Source of the DNA: Diadema setosum
Taxonomy: Eukaryota; Echinodermata; Echinoidea; Diadematoida; Diadematidae
Direction: 5' to 3'
Assembly: GCA_033980235.1 (NCBI GenBank)
Contig: CM067059.1
Span: 19,664,100 to 19,728,099, forward strand
DNA: 64,000 nucleotides
Made by a program: the position numbers and the translations under genes. How positions within the stretch are numbered: position 1 is the stretch's first letter; the number at the start of each line of letters is the position of its first letter. The notes beneath the pieces are model-generated. The model worked only from the letters and a program-made list of their open reading frames with translations, did no database searches and had not been told where the DNA came from. This document shows, in pieces, positions 1-13,718 of this stretch.

Positions 1-2000
1 GACTTGCCTGCATTTTCATCTGGTTGGAAGACTTGTCTAGTGCAAACTTCCCGATATTTTGTGGCGACTCACAATACAGAGCATGCACATCAAACAAACA
101 TATTCATTGCTGTCAATCACTTCTCCAAAATATGTCTCTCATTTTCTGGTTCCAAGGGGAAAATTTAAATTCTCCCTCACCCTTGACCTTTCTCCATTAT
201 ATTCCCATTATGAGATCAATATCTGTTGATATGATAGGATCAGATTCCAATCAATATTCGAATCCCACAGACTATGTCTACTTGAAATGTTTGTTTGTAT
301 GAGAATGTATGTGGTGACAAATGTCATTTTCGTTTATGTCATGTGTGTGCCTGTTTTCTCCATGCATGATAGATCTATATTAAATGTTCTTTGGGATGGT
401 GTGCCAGATTTTGCATGAGTACCGGGACACTTTTGTATGAATTACTAAAAAAAGTTATGCCCAGTAATTTTGTGTTATTTTGCCTTGAAAAAAACCCAAA
501 CAATTCTGATAGTCAGATGGATTTAGTGATTATATGTGGTGATATGCTGTCATTCCAGGCTAGGTTTACTGCCCATGTATGCAAACATGGTCTGGTCATT
601 AATGAATTGAAAACCACATACAGCTGGGACTTCAGATTGAATAGAAGTGAACATGCATTGTTGACTGTGCATATTAAAAAAAGAAAGAAAAGAAAATAGA
701 AATTAAGCATATAATTGTTTTTGTTTTTCAAAACCTATTCACACACACGAACATATTCATCATAAGTCATATGCGTACACCATGATTTCCAATCTTGTAT
801 CTTTTGTTTATGTAGACAAGCACCCAAATTTGTATGAGCTACCTCGCCACATTCTCATTCCCATTCAAGATGAAACCACTTTACAGTCCTTACAGCTGAT
901 AGAAGGGAATCATCCAATATTTTAGCCCTGTTTTCCTGTTCATTGAATATCATATCTCTATAATTTTCTTTATGCATATGTTGATAACGATAGGATATGT
1001 GGGTTTTGTCTTTGAATTTGTTGTAGTTGAATTGTATAGTTCTGCAACCTGCCTGTCAAACTGATGTATCAATGTACTCTGTATATCTTGATCTCTGTCA
1101 GGGTGTCCCGAAAGTGCCTGTGCATAATTATTGCATGTGGTATGATGCAAGATGAAGGTCCACCATCACATCATCCCCATTGAAAGTGTATATCTGTCTA
1201 TATAAGTTACCTGGATAGTTGTTGCATGTATCTGTTTGGTATACTGAGAATCTGCATTAAGAATGAAATGTATGAATATTTTTGGTGTTTTCATTATCAA
1301 GTGAAATGTTTTCAGAAAGAAAGGGGCATAATGCCCCTTGGTGCCTAAACCAATCCTCTTTTGAGGAGTTAGTGAGATTAACACCTTGGAAGAATTCATA
1401 GATTGTTCATGTGAATTTCATTTTTTTTTTCCTCAGCCAATTTTCAAATTTCATTTACCATCGAAAAGGAATATCATATACTAGCAACTTGAATATTCAT
1501 TATTCATATCATCATGTATCTACTCTACAGAAGACATATCATATACATATTGATTGAGAAATTCTCCAAAGATTGGTGATTTAGTGTGTAAGAAAACATG
1601 TCACATCAAATTATCATAAGTGATAAAACGAATTCCCTTTTCACATCTACGTTTATTAATTTCTGCATCGCATCCCACCAAAGCTGGCTGAATCGAAAGT
1701 TAAATATCTACCGAGTGTAGATTGGGGAAGATCTGTTCTGTGTTGTTCTGATTCAAGAGTAAGTTAAAGAAAGATGTTTGTGCAGAAAAAAGAAGTCCTC
1801 GGCTAAGATCCCATTTCCAACTCATTTTATACAGGAAAGAGGGGGAAAAAAACTGTTCAGGAATGAACCCAGAAAGCAAGAATTGGACAGACCTTTCTGT
1901 GTGTACACATGGTGATCATGACTTGCTTTTCTGTCGTACTGAGCAATATTTGCCTCTATGTTTATATTTTCTTTCCTGTCTCTGTCACTCTGCCCATCAG
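1..2000. other. Intron or upstream part of the PALS1-like gene; no exon recognised
   Basis: AT-rich sequence upstream of the first recognised guanylate-kinase exon. The preceding part of the guanylate-kinase domain (glycine-rich ATP loop and GMP-binding region) is not encoded here, so the rest of the gene must lie to the left of the window. A polypyrimidine tract and a TGCCCATCAG acceptor close the interval. No repeat or RNA gene was recognised. Confidence 0.5.
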
Positions 2001-2111
2001 GCTCTGAGGATGCTGAAGAAATCATCCCTCAAGCCTTACTTCATCTTCATCTGCCCTCCATCCATCGACAGACTTCGGCAGCAGAGGATAGATGCTGGGG
2101 ACCTCCTCAAG
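2001..2111 (+). CDS. MPP5: PALS1-like gene, penultimate coding exon
   Basis: 37 codons in phase 0 between acceptor GCCCATCAG and donor AAG|GTGAGA. Encodes the KPYFIFICPPS strand and the following arginine-rich helix of the guanylate-kinase domain. Confidence 0.82.
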
Positions 2112-2822
2112 GTGAGAACTAAGTTTCTCATTTTTCCAGGTGATGTTGTAAATCTTATTAGTGTCTGTAAAATGAGATGTATCTTTCAGTTGTATTATTG
2201 TTATTATTATTATTTATTTCATTTTTTTAATCGAAGCCTATCTGCTGTCACAAGACTGGTATACCTGCATGTAAAGCACAAGACTTGCATGGATTGGTGA
2301 AAATAGTACTCAAATGCATGCTGGAATTATATTAGTACTTTAGAACCAAAGCAATTCTCCCTCATATGAAAAGCAGAATTTTGACCCCAGGCAGAAAGAG
2401 TTTGCTTGTACATGCAAGATAATGATATTTCCTCCAGCATGACATCACATTATTGACTAATGGGAGTAATGTCGTTTTCACATTGATAGTGAAATTCTTT
2501 GATTTCACACCACTTACATATATCTGTAAGCATTTAAAGGGTAAAAGAAAGACTTTAAACCAGCAGGTATGGGTTTTACATGCATGAACCATGATACAAA
2601 CAGGATTGTAAGACACAGCTGTTTTATCTAAACTCTGTCCACCAGGAGCAAGAGTTGCGGGAGATCATTGACGCCGGCAGGGGCATGGAGGATGCCTTCG
2701 GCCACTACTTTGACCATGTCATCATCCACCACGACCATGACCGGGCGTACAGCGAGCTGATGGAGGAGATCGACAGGATACAGGTGGAACCACAGTGGGT
2801 GCCTGTGGAATGGCTCAGCTGA
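2001..2822 (+). CDS. MPP5: PALS1/MPP5-like membrane-associated guanylate kinase, last two coding exons (partial gene)
   Basis: C-terminal end of a MAGUK scaffold protein; only the last part of the guanylate-kinase-like domain lies in the window. Two exons (2001-2111 and 2646-2822) join in phase 0 and give 95 residues before a TGA stop. Visible family signatures are LKPYFIFICPPS, ELREII, GHYFD, the DRAY-EL stretch and the terminal EPQWVPVEWL block, which ends MPP-family proteins. The ELREII and EPQWVP combination fits PALS1 better than MPP3/MPP7, CASK or DLG. In the family, PALS1 links Crumbs and PATJ at apical junctions, and its kinase-like domain binds partners rather than phosphorylating GMP. 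The assignment to the MPP family is firm; PALS1 rather than another MPP paralogue is an inference. The gene converges with ACF1 on the other strand. Confidence 0.82.
2646..2822 (+). CDS. MPP5: PALS1-like gene, last coding exon
   Basis: 58 codons plus TGA between acceptor TGTCCACCAG and the stop. Higher GC than its surroundings. Encodes EQELREII, GHYFD and the C-terminal EPQWVPVEWLS. Confidence 0.85.
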   Translation, partial: EQELREIIDAGRGMEDAFGHYFDHVIIHHDHDRAYSELMEEIDRIQVEPQWVPVEWLS

Positions 2823-5800
2823 TGGCATCAGTCCACGTCAGACCAAGGATCTCCCATGAGGGAGGCAGGAACTCGCTGAGAGACAGGAGAAAGACTTTTC
2901 AGTCTCCTCACTCAACTATTGCCCAAGGGACTACCAGTAACATCAGGTGTGGAGAGCAGGGCTAAGCTGCCCCAAGGGCAAAATGTCTGCAGTCTGCAAC
3001 AGCTCATTCCAATGACATTTCCTCTTCTGACTTTGTGACTAAGGCAAGACCACCTCTGTAGATTGAATGGACCAGAAAGTGGACCATGTACAGGAATAGC
3101 CCTGAGTAGTAACAGTCTTACATCTTTGTTACATTGAGTTCTGGGTGTGGCAGCAAAGATGTAACAACTTGATTACTTCTTTTGTCCTAAATGCAAAACA
3201 ATTCATCTTTTGTATCGTGCTGCTGCCAAAGAGTCCCACAATCATCCAATCCTGGAGTAATGGATGGCGCACATTGAACAACTGAGTGGAAAGTGTGTAA
3301 CGCCAGGTATTTTAAGAACATGTCTTAGTTTCTTGGACTTAATTGACTAGGACAGCCCAATGTAGCGTGATGTTGATTTTCAAAAGGCTGCTTGCACCAG
3401 GGCATAGTCATTCAAAATTTTCCAAAGCCTGCTGTTGATCTGTTTGACATTGCCCTCCACTGTCATGCCTAAAGGTTAGCATTGCACAAGCCAGGTTCAG
3501 CTATGAGGAGGTAAGCAGGGATGAGCGGCAGTGAGTGGGACAAAATGGACTTTGGATGAATTGGCATCTACAGCATCTTATATCCACATTAGAGGGTGTA
3601 GAAAAGTCATTTTGAAACTATCACGTCATATGGACAAAGAATTTTTTCTTCAACCCAGTGGTGACAAGTTGTACTCTCCCTCCCAGGTCACAGAAGACTA
3701 TGCTTCAAATAGGATATTTTGATTTATCACATGCACAATTTTCAATTTTTTTTTAGTGTAAATTTTAAATTCATGATGACGCACAGGAAAGGACACCACT
3801 TTTGTGTTAATGTGGTTTTGTTTACAATTACTGAAAAATAAGACAATATGCCACTATATGCTTATCTAGCTGAAGTTCACTTCATATTACACAGTATCAG
3901 TTGTACATTTGAGTGTATAAGTTCTGAAGTTGATATAACATTCCCTATACAGGCTTGTAGATTTGTCTTATTTAACATTAATGTTATTCATCATCATATT
4001 ATGTATTCACTGACACCATGATTTGAAGAGAAAATTTGCCATGGGTTACTGGAGACCTGTGCATGTGAATGCGAGTAGAGAACGGAAATAATTTATCATC
4101 ATATTTGCTCAAAATCTGTGTCATGGAGGGAAAGTCAGAGGGATGTGTAGGAATCTTGGGTCAGTGGCCATCTTTGATATACATGTATATGAGAGATCTC
4201 AAGTTTGTATCACATATCACCCATTAGAGAAAAAGAAAAAGAGAATTCATTGCAAATTGTTAATAACAGGACATTTGATATCTTAGTAAAACAATGTCCA
4301 GTCTGTAAACGACACATCACTGAAACACAGGACTCTGATTTCAGACTCACTAACCTGTGACCTATGTCTTCCAAGCCATTTTGAGCATCTTGCCTTCTAT
4401 ACAGAGAAACTGGGGCATTACCGGTAAAGTGATGTAAAGTAATCTCATGATTACTCTATTATAACTAAAAACAAAATAGATTACAGGTTGCTCCCCCCCC
4501 CCCCCTTTGTGCATGGGGGGGGGGGGGGATGAGAATCATGCAAGCTCACTACTTACATTTACCCTTTCACTATCCCTTGCATCTATTCTGTGTAAGATGT
4601 CGTGATATTTTGAAGTAACAGACCCAAAAGGGTTAGATATACTATAGTATTATAGTTAACTGTATGTAGTTCTTCCTATCATGCTTGTTCCCGGTCTAAA
4701 GTAATAGCATTTTTGATAGCTCCCCTACTAGCTTACCAGCTTGTATTTTCTGGTCCACATGATCCCCATGAAGTCATGGCTTATATCTGAGCGAATTGAA
4801 CACTCAAATCGAGTCTTCATTCTGTCTGAATTTTAATGCAACCTGTGTTATATTTACATATCATGAAAGCTTCCAGCATTTACAAGTATATTATGAAGAA
4901 TTGATGAAATTGCGTTCCTGCTTTTCAAGAAATGTTACTCTTTTTGTATATGTAAAATTCATTAAGATTTGACAGTATCAGTTAAGGAGTGTATGATATG
5001 TGAATACAATGTGTAATATTTGAATATTAAGATTATTGTCATAGTTATATATTATATATTCTTATATGACCATCAGGAGCATCAAACAGATGTTTCTTGA
5101 TTTTCTGTATGGTACTATTTTTTTCTCAAACCAGTACGTGGTTCCTGCTGAAACATGGCAGCATTTATTTAACTGATGAGTTGCTCAGAAAATGCAGCTT
5201 TTGATTTTTATGCCTCTGCCCTGTAGGATGCTGGTGTCATTATTTAACTTGGCAGCATAAAACAGTCATTTGTTCTTACTTTCCAGTAATTTTAGCATAT
5301 TTCATTTTGTTTTCCTCATTGCTTTCTTTCTTTCTTTTTTAAGGGGGGGGGGGGTGGTTGTGTTGTTACATTACATAACGGAAGCTCTTTATAAAGTGAA
5401 AGTGCTAGTTTTCCAGCTGAAGATTTCTCTGATTGCTCTAGCTTTTTTTTTTATACCACAATGAAATATTTGAGACAACTCAGTGAGATGGTTTGTTTCA
5501 AACACACCTCATTTTGTTATTGGTGATGATGATGATGAGTGTTGGTTTTTATGCCTAGCACCTTTTCACTGTGATTTTGTGGTGCTAAGCACTCTTTTAA
5601 ACACAGCCATCAAACCTGCACACTGACTTCATTCCAAAGGGAGATCATTTCAAACTGGGCAGTCACTTTCTTATGCACCAAATCCAAAAATTGTCACATT
5701 CACATTCTTACTAAATGCAATGGTCCAAGCTTATATAAGAGCATTGTGGATTACAAATGTAAATGTCTTTTGCTGGAGCACTTGGTTCTCTTTTCATGGC

Positions 5801-6383
5801 TCTGTTTGCCATGTTTAGTGTTTCTCCATCACCGTCTGGAATCGGTATGGCAGAGATCCTATTTACTCAGATATGAAATTTCATTTTTCACAGCTTCATT
5901 GAAACTAAAAGTTATGAGGCTAACAGTGGGTTGGCCTCATAGCTTTACATAATGCACAGGTATTGCCTTTTTGTTGCTTGCAGAGCAACAGTGGTTCACT
6001 CCATGATACCTGTTTATGTACTCACAGGTGTGCTCAATTGCATTGGGGGTCTGGGAATGCTGCTTTTCCTGTTTGTGATTTTTGTTTTTCTGTGAATCAC
6101 TCACAATGCCCTTTCACAGTTTAATTTATTTGTGTGTTTTTCTTTCTGAAAGCTGAAGGCTTACACCTCAAATGCTTGTTTTTTTACACATTTTCAGCCT
6201 ATGTAAGCTCTTACACTGATTTATTCATGCAAATTTTATATCACTCATTTTGAATCTCAAATTTCAATGAAATGATCGAGTCACTTTAAGGGAGTGCAGT
6301 AAACTCAGAAGGAAATGCCATTGTGCATGTAAGTGTGCAAACCAAATCTTAATTACTTTTTTTTTTTTTTTTTTTTTTTTAAA
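2823..6383 (+). other. Probable 3' UTR and 3' flank of the PALS1-like gene
   Basis: AT-rich non-coding sequence after the stop. No convincing coding exon was seen. It contains a C14 tract and a G14 tract separated by about ten bases (near 4494-4528), a TGATGATGATGATGATGAG run near 5524 and a G12 run near 5343. Where the UTR ends is not visible: canonical AATAAA hexamers on this strand occur near 7787 and 8905, so the transcript could run much further. Confidence 0.35.
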
Positions 6384-7121
6384 CCCTAATCAGGCTGGGG
6401 GGGGGGGGGGGCGGAATCCGCCCCCCCCCCCCCCTCGACGTTTCGCGCAATATCTTCGCAACGCGATAAGCTCCCGCCGCGATGTTTCATGACTTTTTTC
6501 TTTCAAGTATCGCGCAACTTTTGAGACCCAAATTGTTGCGCCCGCGCGTACCGTTTTGACGCGGCGCCCGTTCGAAAAAAATTTGTCAACCCCAAAATTG
6601 CTCCAAAACGTGATTTTGTGTACAAATCCAATGCAAATTGTGTTTTTTCAATTAATTCACATAAAAATTCATATCTTCATTTAGAATGGCCGAAATTAAT
6701 TTATTTTAGCATAATAATGCTTCGAAAAATGTCTGTGACAAATTTTGGCCAAAAAACAAACAAAAACAAAAGGTCAAAAAACAAAGAAATACATAAGAAA
6801 TTCAAAAAACAATAAAATACATAAGAAATTCATTTCGATACAGATTTTTTTTTTATCCTATGTCTCAGAAGAATGATACAAGAAACATTTTAAAAAAGAA
6901 ATTAGCTTAATTGGAGCATTAATAAGTGATTTAGAGCCCAAAACTGATTTTATGCATAAATTACAATAATTAATTAATATAAAATATAAGAAAAATTTTT
7001 CGGAGAAAGCAACCATACATTTTGATAGAATACGTCGCGGGCGTCGCCTGTGCCGATTTTCGGCGCAATCACGCGTTCCATAGGCGCGTTCCATAGCCAA
7101 AAAAGCCCAGCCTGATTAGGG
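6384..7121. mobile_element. piggyBac-type MITE, copy A
   Basis: Non-coding palindromic-ended element of 738 bp. The left end CCCTAATCAGGCTGGG is matched at the right end by the inverted CCCAGCCTGATTAGGG. It is followed on the right by TTAA, and on the left by TAAA next to a T20 run. A G tract and a C tract sit just inside the left end. The interior shares the CGCGCGAAA-like segment and the AAAAACAAA blocks with the other copies in this window. TTAA duplication with CCC...GGG ends is the piggyBac hallmark; no transposase is present. Confidence 0.75.
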
Positions 7122-8323
7122 TTAAAGAAGAAAATCCCCCTTCTGGATCAATCAAAGCTCAGAGAAAGATTGCAATAATTTTAATTTCTCAATTGCTACA
7201 ATATTTTCAAGAAGTCGTTGAAGTTTAGTGCTAATTGTTCAGTTTTAATTTATATTTAGAAATGCTTCAACTTTTCATTCACTCATGCATATCTCAAATC
7301 CTTTTTTTTTTTCTTTTTTTGCCTTTTTGGTGTGAAGCGTATTCCTCTTCCATTGTATTCCCTCACACATTCATGTAATTTTATTCAGCCAGAGTTCATC
7401 TTTTATATGTATGTATACTGATTGCTCAATACCACTCCTTTTATGCATTTTATAACATTTTATCAGTGTGTTATCCACTGCATTACTGCATAATGACGTG
7501 TATATTTTTACGAGAGATGAAGGCTATTTTATAAACTGATGTGGAGACTTCGGGGTGTTGTATTTCATCACTAAACTAGTGTAACATAATTAGGAGAAAA
7601 GATATATTCCTGACACCATTGACCATATGACTGTGCCATTTATAGACAAGCAGCAGTATTCCAATTTGTGTTATTCCCCCTGTACAGCCCTTTTATGACA
7701 GAGATTTGTACAATCTAGTTATCACTATTATTACTTTATATCATAACTGCTGGTGTGCACATTTTTTCTATCAATAACTGATAAAATAAATCATTTCAGA
7801 CACAAACATAAGAGTGATCTTTTATCATATTTGTCTCCCTATTTCTGTTTCTGTTGTTGAGAACAAGACATTTGCTGTGATGAATATGTAATGAGTAGAG
7901 GTTAAGCATAATTTGTTTATGTGTGTGTGTGTGTGTGTGTGTGCGTGTGTGTAGGCACGTAGTAGGCACGTGTAGGCACATACTGTTGTAGGACAACCAA
8001 CAAAAGAAATTCCTGAGGATAATGGTCCCACAAGCATATACAATGGTCCCACAACTGCAAACAATAGATTTGGGCTTTATTTAGTATACGTTTGTGGGAC
8101 AAACTTACTGTGGGTGTCCTACAAGAGTATGCTGCGACAAGAATGTGTGTGTGTGTGTGTGTGTGTGGAGTGGCTGATTCATTCCTCTTTTCTTTTTTTT
8201 TCTTTTTTGGAGAAAAGAAGATACAGAAACTGTGCATGTCAAGAAAACATTTTCCAACTTCCCCAAAAAAGATATTTGCCACTGGTGTAACTATTAGATT
8301 TTGGAAATGTCATTGTTTACAAA
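7122..8323. repeat. Intergenic stretch with two TG microsatellites
   Basis: Non-coding. A TG/GT run at 7921-7952 and another at 8144-8167 flank about 190 bp with weak inverted similarity (GTTGTAGGACAACC against GGTGTCCTACAAG). Nothing else was recognised. Confidence 0.5.
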
Positions 8324-8325
8324 TA

Positions 8326-8362
8326 CAGTTCAACCTCGATTATCCGGCCTCCTTTTATCCAG
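8326..8362. mobile_element. Possible pogo/Tigger-like terminus
   Basis: The motif CAGTTCAACCTCGATTATCC directly follows TA. It resembles the CAGT-N-AACCTCG-ATTATCCG ends known for pogo/Tigger-type elements (TA duplication). No matching inverted end was found nearby, so this is at best a solo or fragmentary end. Confidence 0.35.
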
Positions 8363-8659
8363 AAATCTCTATTATCCAGACGCGTTCACGCAGCGAAGGA
8401 CTCTTTTTTTTTAATCCAAAAACTGAGAAAAAACAGTGACTTTAACATCTTTTCATAGATCGATTTCACTAATTTCATTTTAATGTGCATGATAGGTTTC
8501 TCAATATCTAATGAGGTAAAACATGTATGATTTTCACATACTTTATTTTGTGAAGAAGGGACTACCATTTTGCGCAGGCTAGCATAGATTACACCACCGT
8601 TGCGGGGTACACTGCCTTGGAAATCACTCTGCTTCATTCACTCACCGACTCTCTTCTTT

Positions 8660-8790
8660 TCTTTTCTTTTTTTTAATAAAAAGGAAAACAACGCAAAAAA
8701 AAAAAATCAATTCAATCTTGGGTCTTTTTTTAAATAAAAAGGAAAACAATGCAAAAGAAAAAAAAAAATCAGTGCAACACCATAGCAGAA
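8660..8790. repeat. Short tandem duplication, A/T-rich
   Basis: Two neighbouring copies of a unit containing TTTTTTTAATAAAAAGG, then AAAACAACGC or AAAACAATGC, then an A-run and ATCA. The copies are about 70 bp apart. Confidence 0.5.
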
Positions 8791-11700
8791 CAAAACCACC
8801 ACTTGAACTGGTCCTCAACCAAATTTTATTACTATTCATACATCCTGTACAGACTGCAGTTCTGAAGGTGTGGAGTCACACATGCAACAGTACGACAATT
8901 TTCCTTTCTTTGAATAAATCAAGAGAAGACGCTGAATGTCTCTACACTATAAATAAGTGAAGTAAATTGATGGATGTATATACAGCTCATAAATTAGATC
9001 AGTATAAGGCTTCATCTATGGATTTCTATTTTCTTTTCCACTGTGAAATAAACCAGGTCAACTGTAGTATTGATGTGCAATAGAATAAATGACTTAAGAT
9101 AATTCGTGCTGTTTTCTCGTGCGGACAAAGTATTTTTTATTTTTTCCCCTCACAGATTTAGAAACTCATCTTTACCCCTATCTAAACAGAGAACATAGGT
9201 TACAAGATTTCTTGGAATGGAAGTACACATACATTAAATGTTATCTAAAGTCACGCTGGAATACAAAAAACGTTGCAAACAACTATTTACACATCTGTAC
9301 ATGCCGTACAAAATGAGGACAAAATATGTTACGTTTTACAGCGTTCAATCCTTATCTATTTGTGTGAATTTCTAGAGGAAAACTGAAGGATAGAAAAAGG
9401 TAAGATATCAAGTGCACTGAACACAATCTAGGGACAAGTTTTATCTACATTACAAATGTTTAAAACAACATTTACATCTTCAGATGTATTCCTTCAGATG
9501 TGTTCATCATGGTACAACCACACAAGATATCTTTCTTTTTCTTAATCTCTAAGGAACAAATACAAAAAGTTACTAAACCATCACAACTGAAGCTAGCATG
9601 AAAGATCTATATACACCACTGACAACCGTAGATGAAAATGAAAAGGGAATAACAAAAAAAGGACAGTATCTAAATACAATTCTCATAATCATGAATCATT
9701 TCCGACAAACTTTTAAGCAAATTGGCATGACAAAGTGTGGCATCTGCATACTTCCCTCTCCAACCACTCAAAGTTCTGATTTGATGAGCCTCATTTTGAC
9801 TTTTTGTTTGACAGCAACACACATGACAAGGGATTCCTCTGTTCCTCTTTTCTCTCCCTGTAGAATGTTCCTTGCTGGTGCCAAGGCAGTTCAACTGACT
9901 ATCAATGTCAAGTTGTGAAACTTCTTTAATAGTAATAGTCATGACTACAAAGTCACATAGCACTGACAGCAAATAAGATTTAATTTGCCAGAGGTAGACA
10001 AGCCGATTGTAAAAAAAACACAGAAATTGAAGATGTTATCTAATGCATGCAATATTTCCATTCTTTTGTATCTTTCCCAGGAAAACAGCAATGAGCAGGT
10101 ACAAGATGCTTGAAGCATGAATCATTGAACGGTGTCCAGAGCTTCTCAGTGTGTTCATGTTTTTAGGATTTTATGAACAATTTGCGAAAATATTGCCTCC
10201 CACAGCAAAAATGCAATGTATATTCTCCAAGGTTGGAAATGGCAAACTTTTCTCCTGAATAGGGATAATACTAATTTTACTGGCTGGCCCCACAATTTTT
10301 TTTTTTTTTTTTTTTTTTAATCTTATCATGAATTCAAACCTCGATTTGCACAACATTTTTCTCTCTACACATACATTAACCATAAAAAGTCGAGGCTTAT
10401 CACTTGAAAAACCAAGGTGTGTTCTTTTTATGGTTGTACAAAAAAATATGAACCAAATAGGCATCTACAATGGCCAATAAGCTGTCACCTGGAAATTGTG
10501 CAGAAAAATTAGAATCCCTTCTGACATAGTACTGAACATGTGAAAACATCTTCAAACACATAAGATTTTAATAATCAAGCATGTCTATCGCAGTGACTCT
10601 TTGTGAACTAACATGCTGCAAGCATTTGAATCATTACCTTTCTGAAACACAATCATTTTCTGTATCTAAACTCTGAATCACAATTACAGAACTGTAAGAC
10701 TACCATCACCAAAAGTCACCAATAACAATAATTTGCTTTGAAGTTTCACTAACGTTCACAGTGATTCATGCATGTAAATGGTCATTCAAATTTTGTTGTG
10801 AGCTCCACTGTAAAGCACACAGATTTTATTTGAAAGAAGACATGAATATGTCCCAATATATTGATGACTAGGACTTTTTTTTCTATTTGATTTACAGACA
10901 CCTCAAGAGCCTGGAATATGACACTATTTTGTTTGTAAAAGGTCACAACAAAAATCTCTCAGAGGAAGCTACACTGACCAAACACAGCCATCTTGCTCCT
11001 GGTGTGCACTGGTCCACGTCAGTTAACATAACTGATAGTGTGACAGTTTTCCTCAATTTTACAATGAAAACAGGCAAAAGAATGATTTTTAATTTTTTTT
11101 TAATGATATAAATGTCAATCCAAACTACCCATCAATCCAACCAGTACGAGTCACAGTATAAATGGTCACTGTACGCCCCTGAGATATTTGTCTGACATCA
11201 TACATCAAAGGAATAACTGCTGTGACCTTTTCACCCAAGACCTTTGACTCTAAAAGCTACTCGGTAAAGTGCAATGTCAAAGCACACCTTTGCTTACACC
11301 TTTGCACTATATTTGCACAATTCCAAAGGTGTATTGTCACTGCAGTGGGTATGCACAAGTCTGATTTCTCGGTCACCATATCCTTGCAATTTTGATATCA
11401 TGTATGGTATTTAAAGCTACATCAGTAGCAGTTCTCCTAACTATGGAAGTCACATATCATGATGCAATACAAGCTCGAAAAAAAAAAACAGAAGAAAAAA
11501 GAACACTCAATAATCAGGAGTGACGCTTTATCAATACAAAAAATTATACAACGTCGACATATGTTCTTTCTTATTCTGATTTTTTTTTTTTTTTTTTTTT
11601 TGGGGGGGGGCATTTTATCATCTTTTTCTTTTCATATAAATCATTTATTTATTGAAGGGATATATGAAATATCATGTCCCTTACAAATTATTTCTTGTGC

Positions 11701-13421
11701 TCTGAATGGTCGAGGGCATTGAAAGTGACATAACATATTTTCACCATGAAAATCCTAGTCCAACTATTTCCCTAGGAAAAAAAAAACAAAAAAAATTTAC
11801 CATGCTGTCATGGCGCACACATACCACTCTTGTCACAATCATGTATTTTAATGCATGAAACATCATGTCACAGTACAATTTGCTACCAAGAAATGCATGG
11901 CATCTACACTTTGCGAGATAAAGGACATTGCGCAGTTGATGCATACACTTTCCCATTGTAATTTTGTGCGTGAAAAAAAGGGATAACTTTAGCTCAGTCA
12001 AGCACCCACTTTACATTGCTGTTACTCTTAAAATTCATTGGGAGAGGTATAAATATGCCAGGCCACTGTTTGAGGTTCTGGTTAAACTGTGTGCCTTTGG
12101 TGACTTCAGTAGCACTATTTTCTTCTGGGCTGTGTAACAGTACTAGTGAAATCACCTTTTATGCACATACATTTGGTATTTTTGTAAACTAATGCATCAT
12201 TCTAGCATGCTACACAAAAATTTCATACTATCACTGATTTTTTTTTTCCCCCTCTGGCTGTACACTTCAAAAGGCAGATATATAAATCATACCAGTAATT
12301 TGAAACACATGAATCTGATGAGATTTCAAATAGGCAAGTTCTTTTGTTTCTGTTTTTTGTCACCAGCGGTGTACAGACAGGCTGTTCACAACACACAAAC
12401 ACAGAGAAATCCACACAATCCAGATTGTGTCTGTTTCCCATGGAGTGCAAATAAACGCTACTTCATTACGAATGCAGAGCATAATATTTTACTGTATGTT
12501 TGCAAATTTTCCTACCTTTGGCAGAATGCTGCAAAGCCATTCATCATCTGGCTTGAAGAATTCACTCTTCCTAGTCATTCTATTAGAATGATTCATTCCC
12601 TGATGTGTTCATTCCATGCCTGCATTCTACAGAAAATTTCTTTGCATCCAAAGTATTTTTTTCTGTTCCCTTAACCAAATTGCATTGACATGAGCATAAA
12701 TGAGCCAACAAACCTGGTTGGGGTTGCTCCAGTCACAATGCAGGCCGTTTCTATCAGGAAATTTGGCATGTTGGCCAGTGTAGCTCTCATTCACTGGCCC
12801 ACTGGCCCACTTGGCAAGCAAAACCGTGAAGACATAACATGCAACACTGTGTAAGTAAGCTGTAAATACACCCACTCTCCATAGAAAGATGGGTTTTTTT
12901 TATCATAGCCTATGTGAAGCACACACACTCAACACACTTCAAATGCATGCAAACACAAGGGAAGTTGAAAAGATGCTTGAAAACTCAGAGGTTTTTTTTT
13001 CTATCTACTGCGGACCATCTCACCAGATAGGTGTGTATCTACATGGTCCTGAAATTGGAACTGCCTTGTTTCTTCTTTTCAATCAAAAAGAAAAAAGCAT
13101 TTCAAAAATATCAAAATGAACAGACACACAACTATGACAGAACTTCAAGCTTCATTTAACTTGCAGATCATTGATAAGGGCATAGGTTTTTAAAACCAAC
13201 TAATGTATTTGTCTTTCTCTTAACCAACACAATAACGTAAATTAGAAAACAGAAGGAAAAGAAAAAGAGAGAAATGATACTTCAGATATAAATCAAACCT
13301 GCAATATTACATACAACTGTTAACACACATGTAAGAGTAAAAAAATACACCGCACTTATCGTGGCAAACTAATCCCCATTGTATTCCCGTAATAACCTGA
13401 GAAGGAGTGTAGGACTTATTC
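8791..13421 (-). other. 3' UTR/3' flank candidate of the ACF1 gene
   Basis: 4.6 kb of AT-rich non-coding sequence downstream of the ACF1 stop (minus strand). Canonical AATAAA signals on the minus strand occur at about 11648-11653 and 11644-11649, at 10825-10830 and at 8825-8830; none can be chosen from sequence alone. T-runs at about 10297-10318 and 11580-11601 interrupt it. No other gene was recognised. Confidence 0.3.
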
Positions 13422-13718
13422 TTATCGCTGCCTAGATCTCTTCCTGGATGTGGGTGTGTTCTGGTCCTTATTGCCAGCTGGAGGGCTGGACACCGGCTCT
13501 ATGTCCAGCTCTTTCAGTCTCTTCTCCAGGAATGCAGACATCTTGAGGCCCGCCTTGTACTCCATGCTGGTGCGCCTGTTGTACTGCTGACAGTTGGTGA
13601 AGATGAGACGAGCATCACTTATGAACTCTGCTGGGGTTGAGTACTGGAAATCATTCACCTTGGTCTGCATGGCTGCAAAGTCCATGGGACGCTTGATGAT
13701 GCGATAATAGTCCGGTGC
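13422..13718 (-). CDS. BAZ1A: ACF1 coding exon 24 (bromodomain, stop)
   Basis: Acceptor CTTGCCCCAG. Begins APDYYRIIKRPMDF, contains IFTNCQQYN with the acetyl-lysine-binding asparagine, and ends SRKRSRQR before TAA. Confidence 0.97.
   Translation of the reverse strand, partial: APDYYRIIKRPMDFAAMQTKVNDFQYSTPAEFISDARLIFTNCQQYNRRTSMEYKAGLKMSAFLEKRLKELDIEPVSSPPAGNKDQNTPTSRKRSRQR

Noticed and set aside
391..699. Possible coding exon in the left flank
   Set aside because: No splice sites, no family resemblance, AT-rich codons; ends in an A-rich lysine run.
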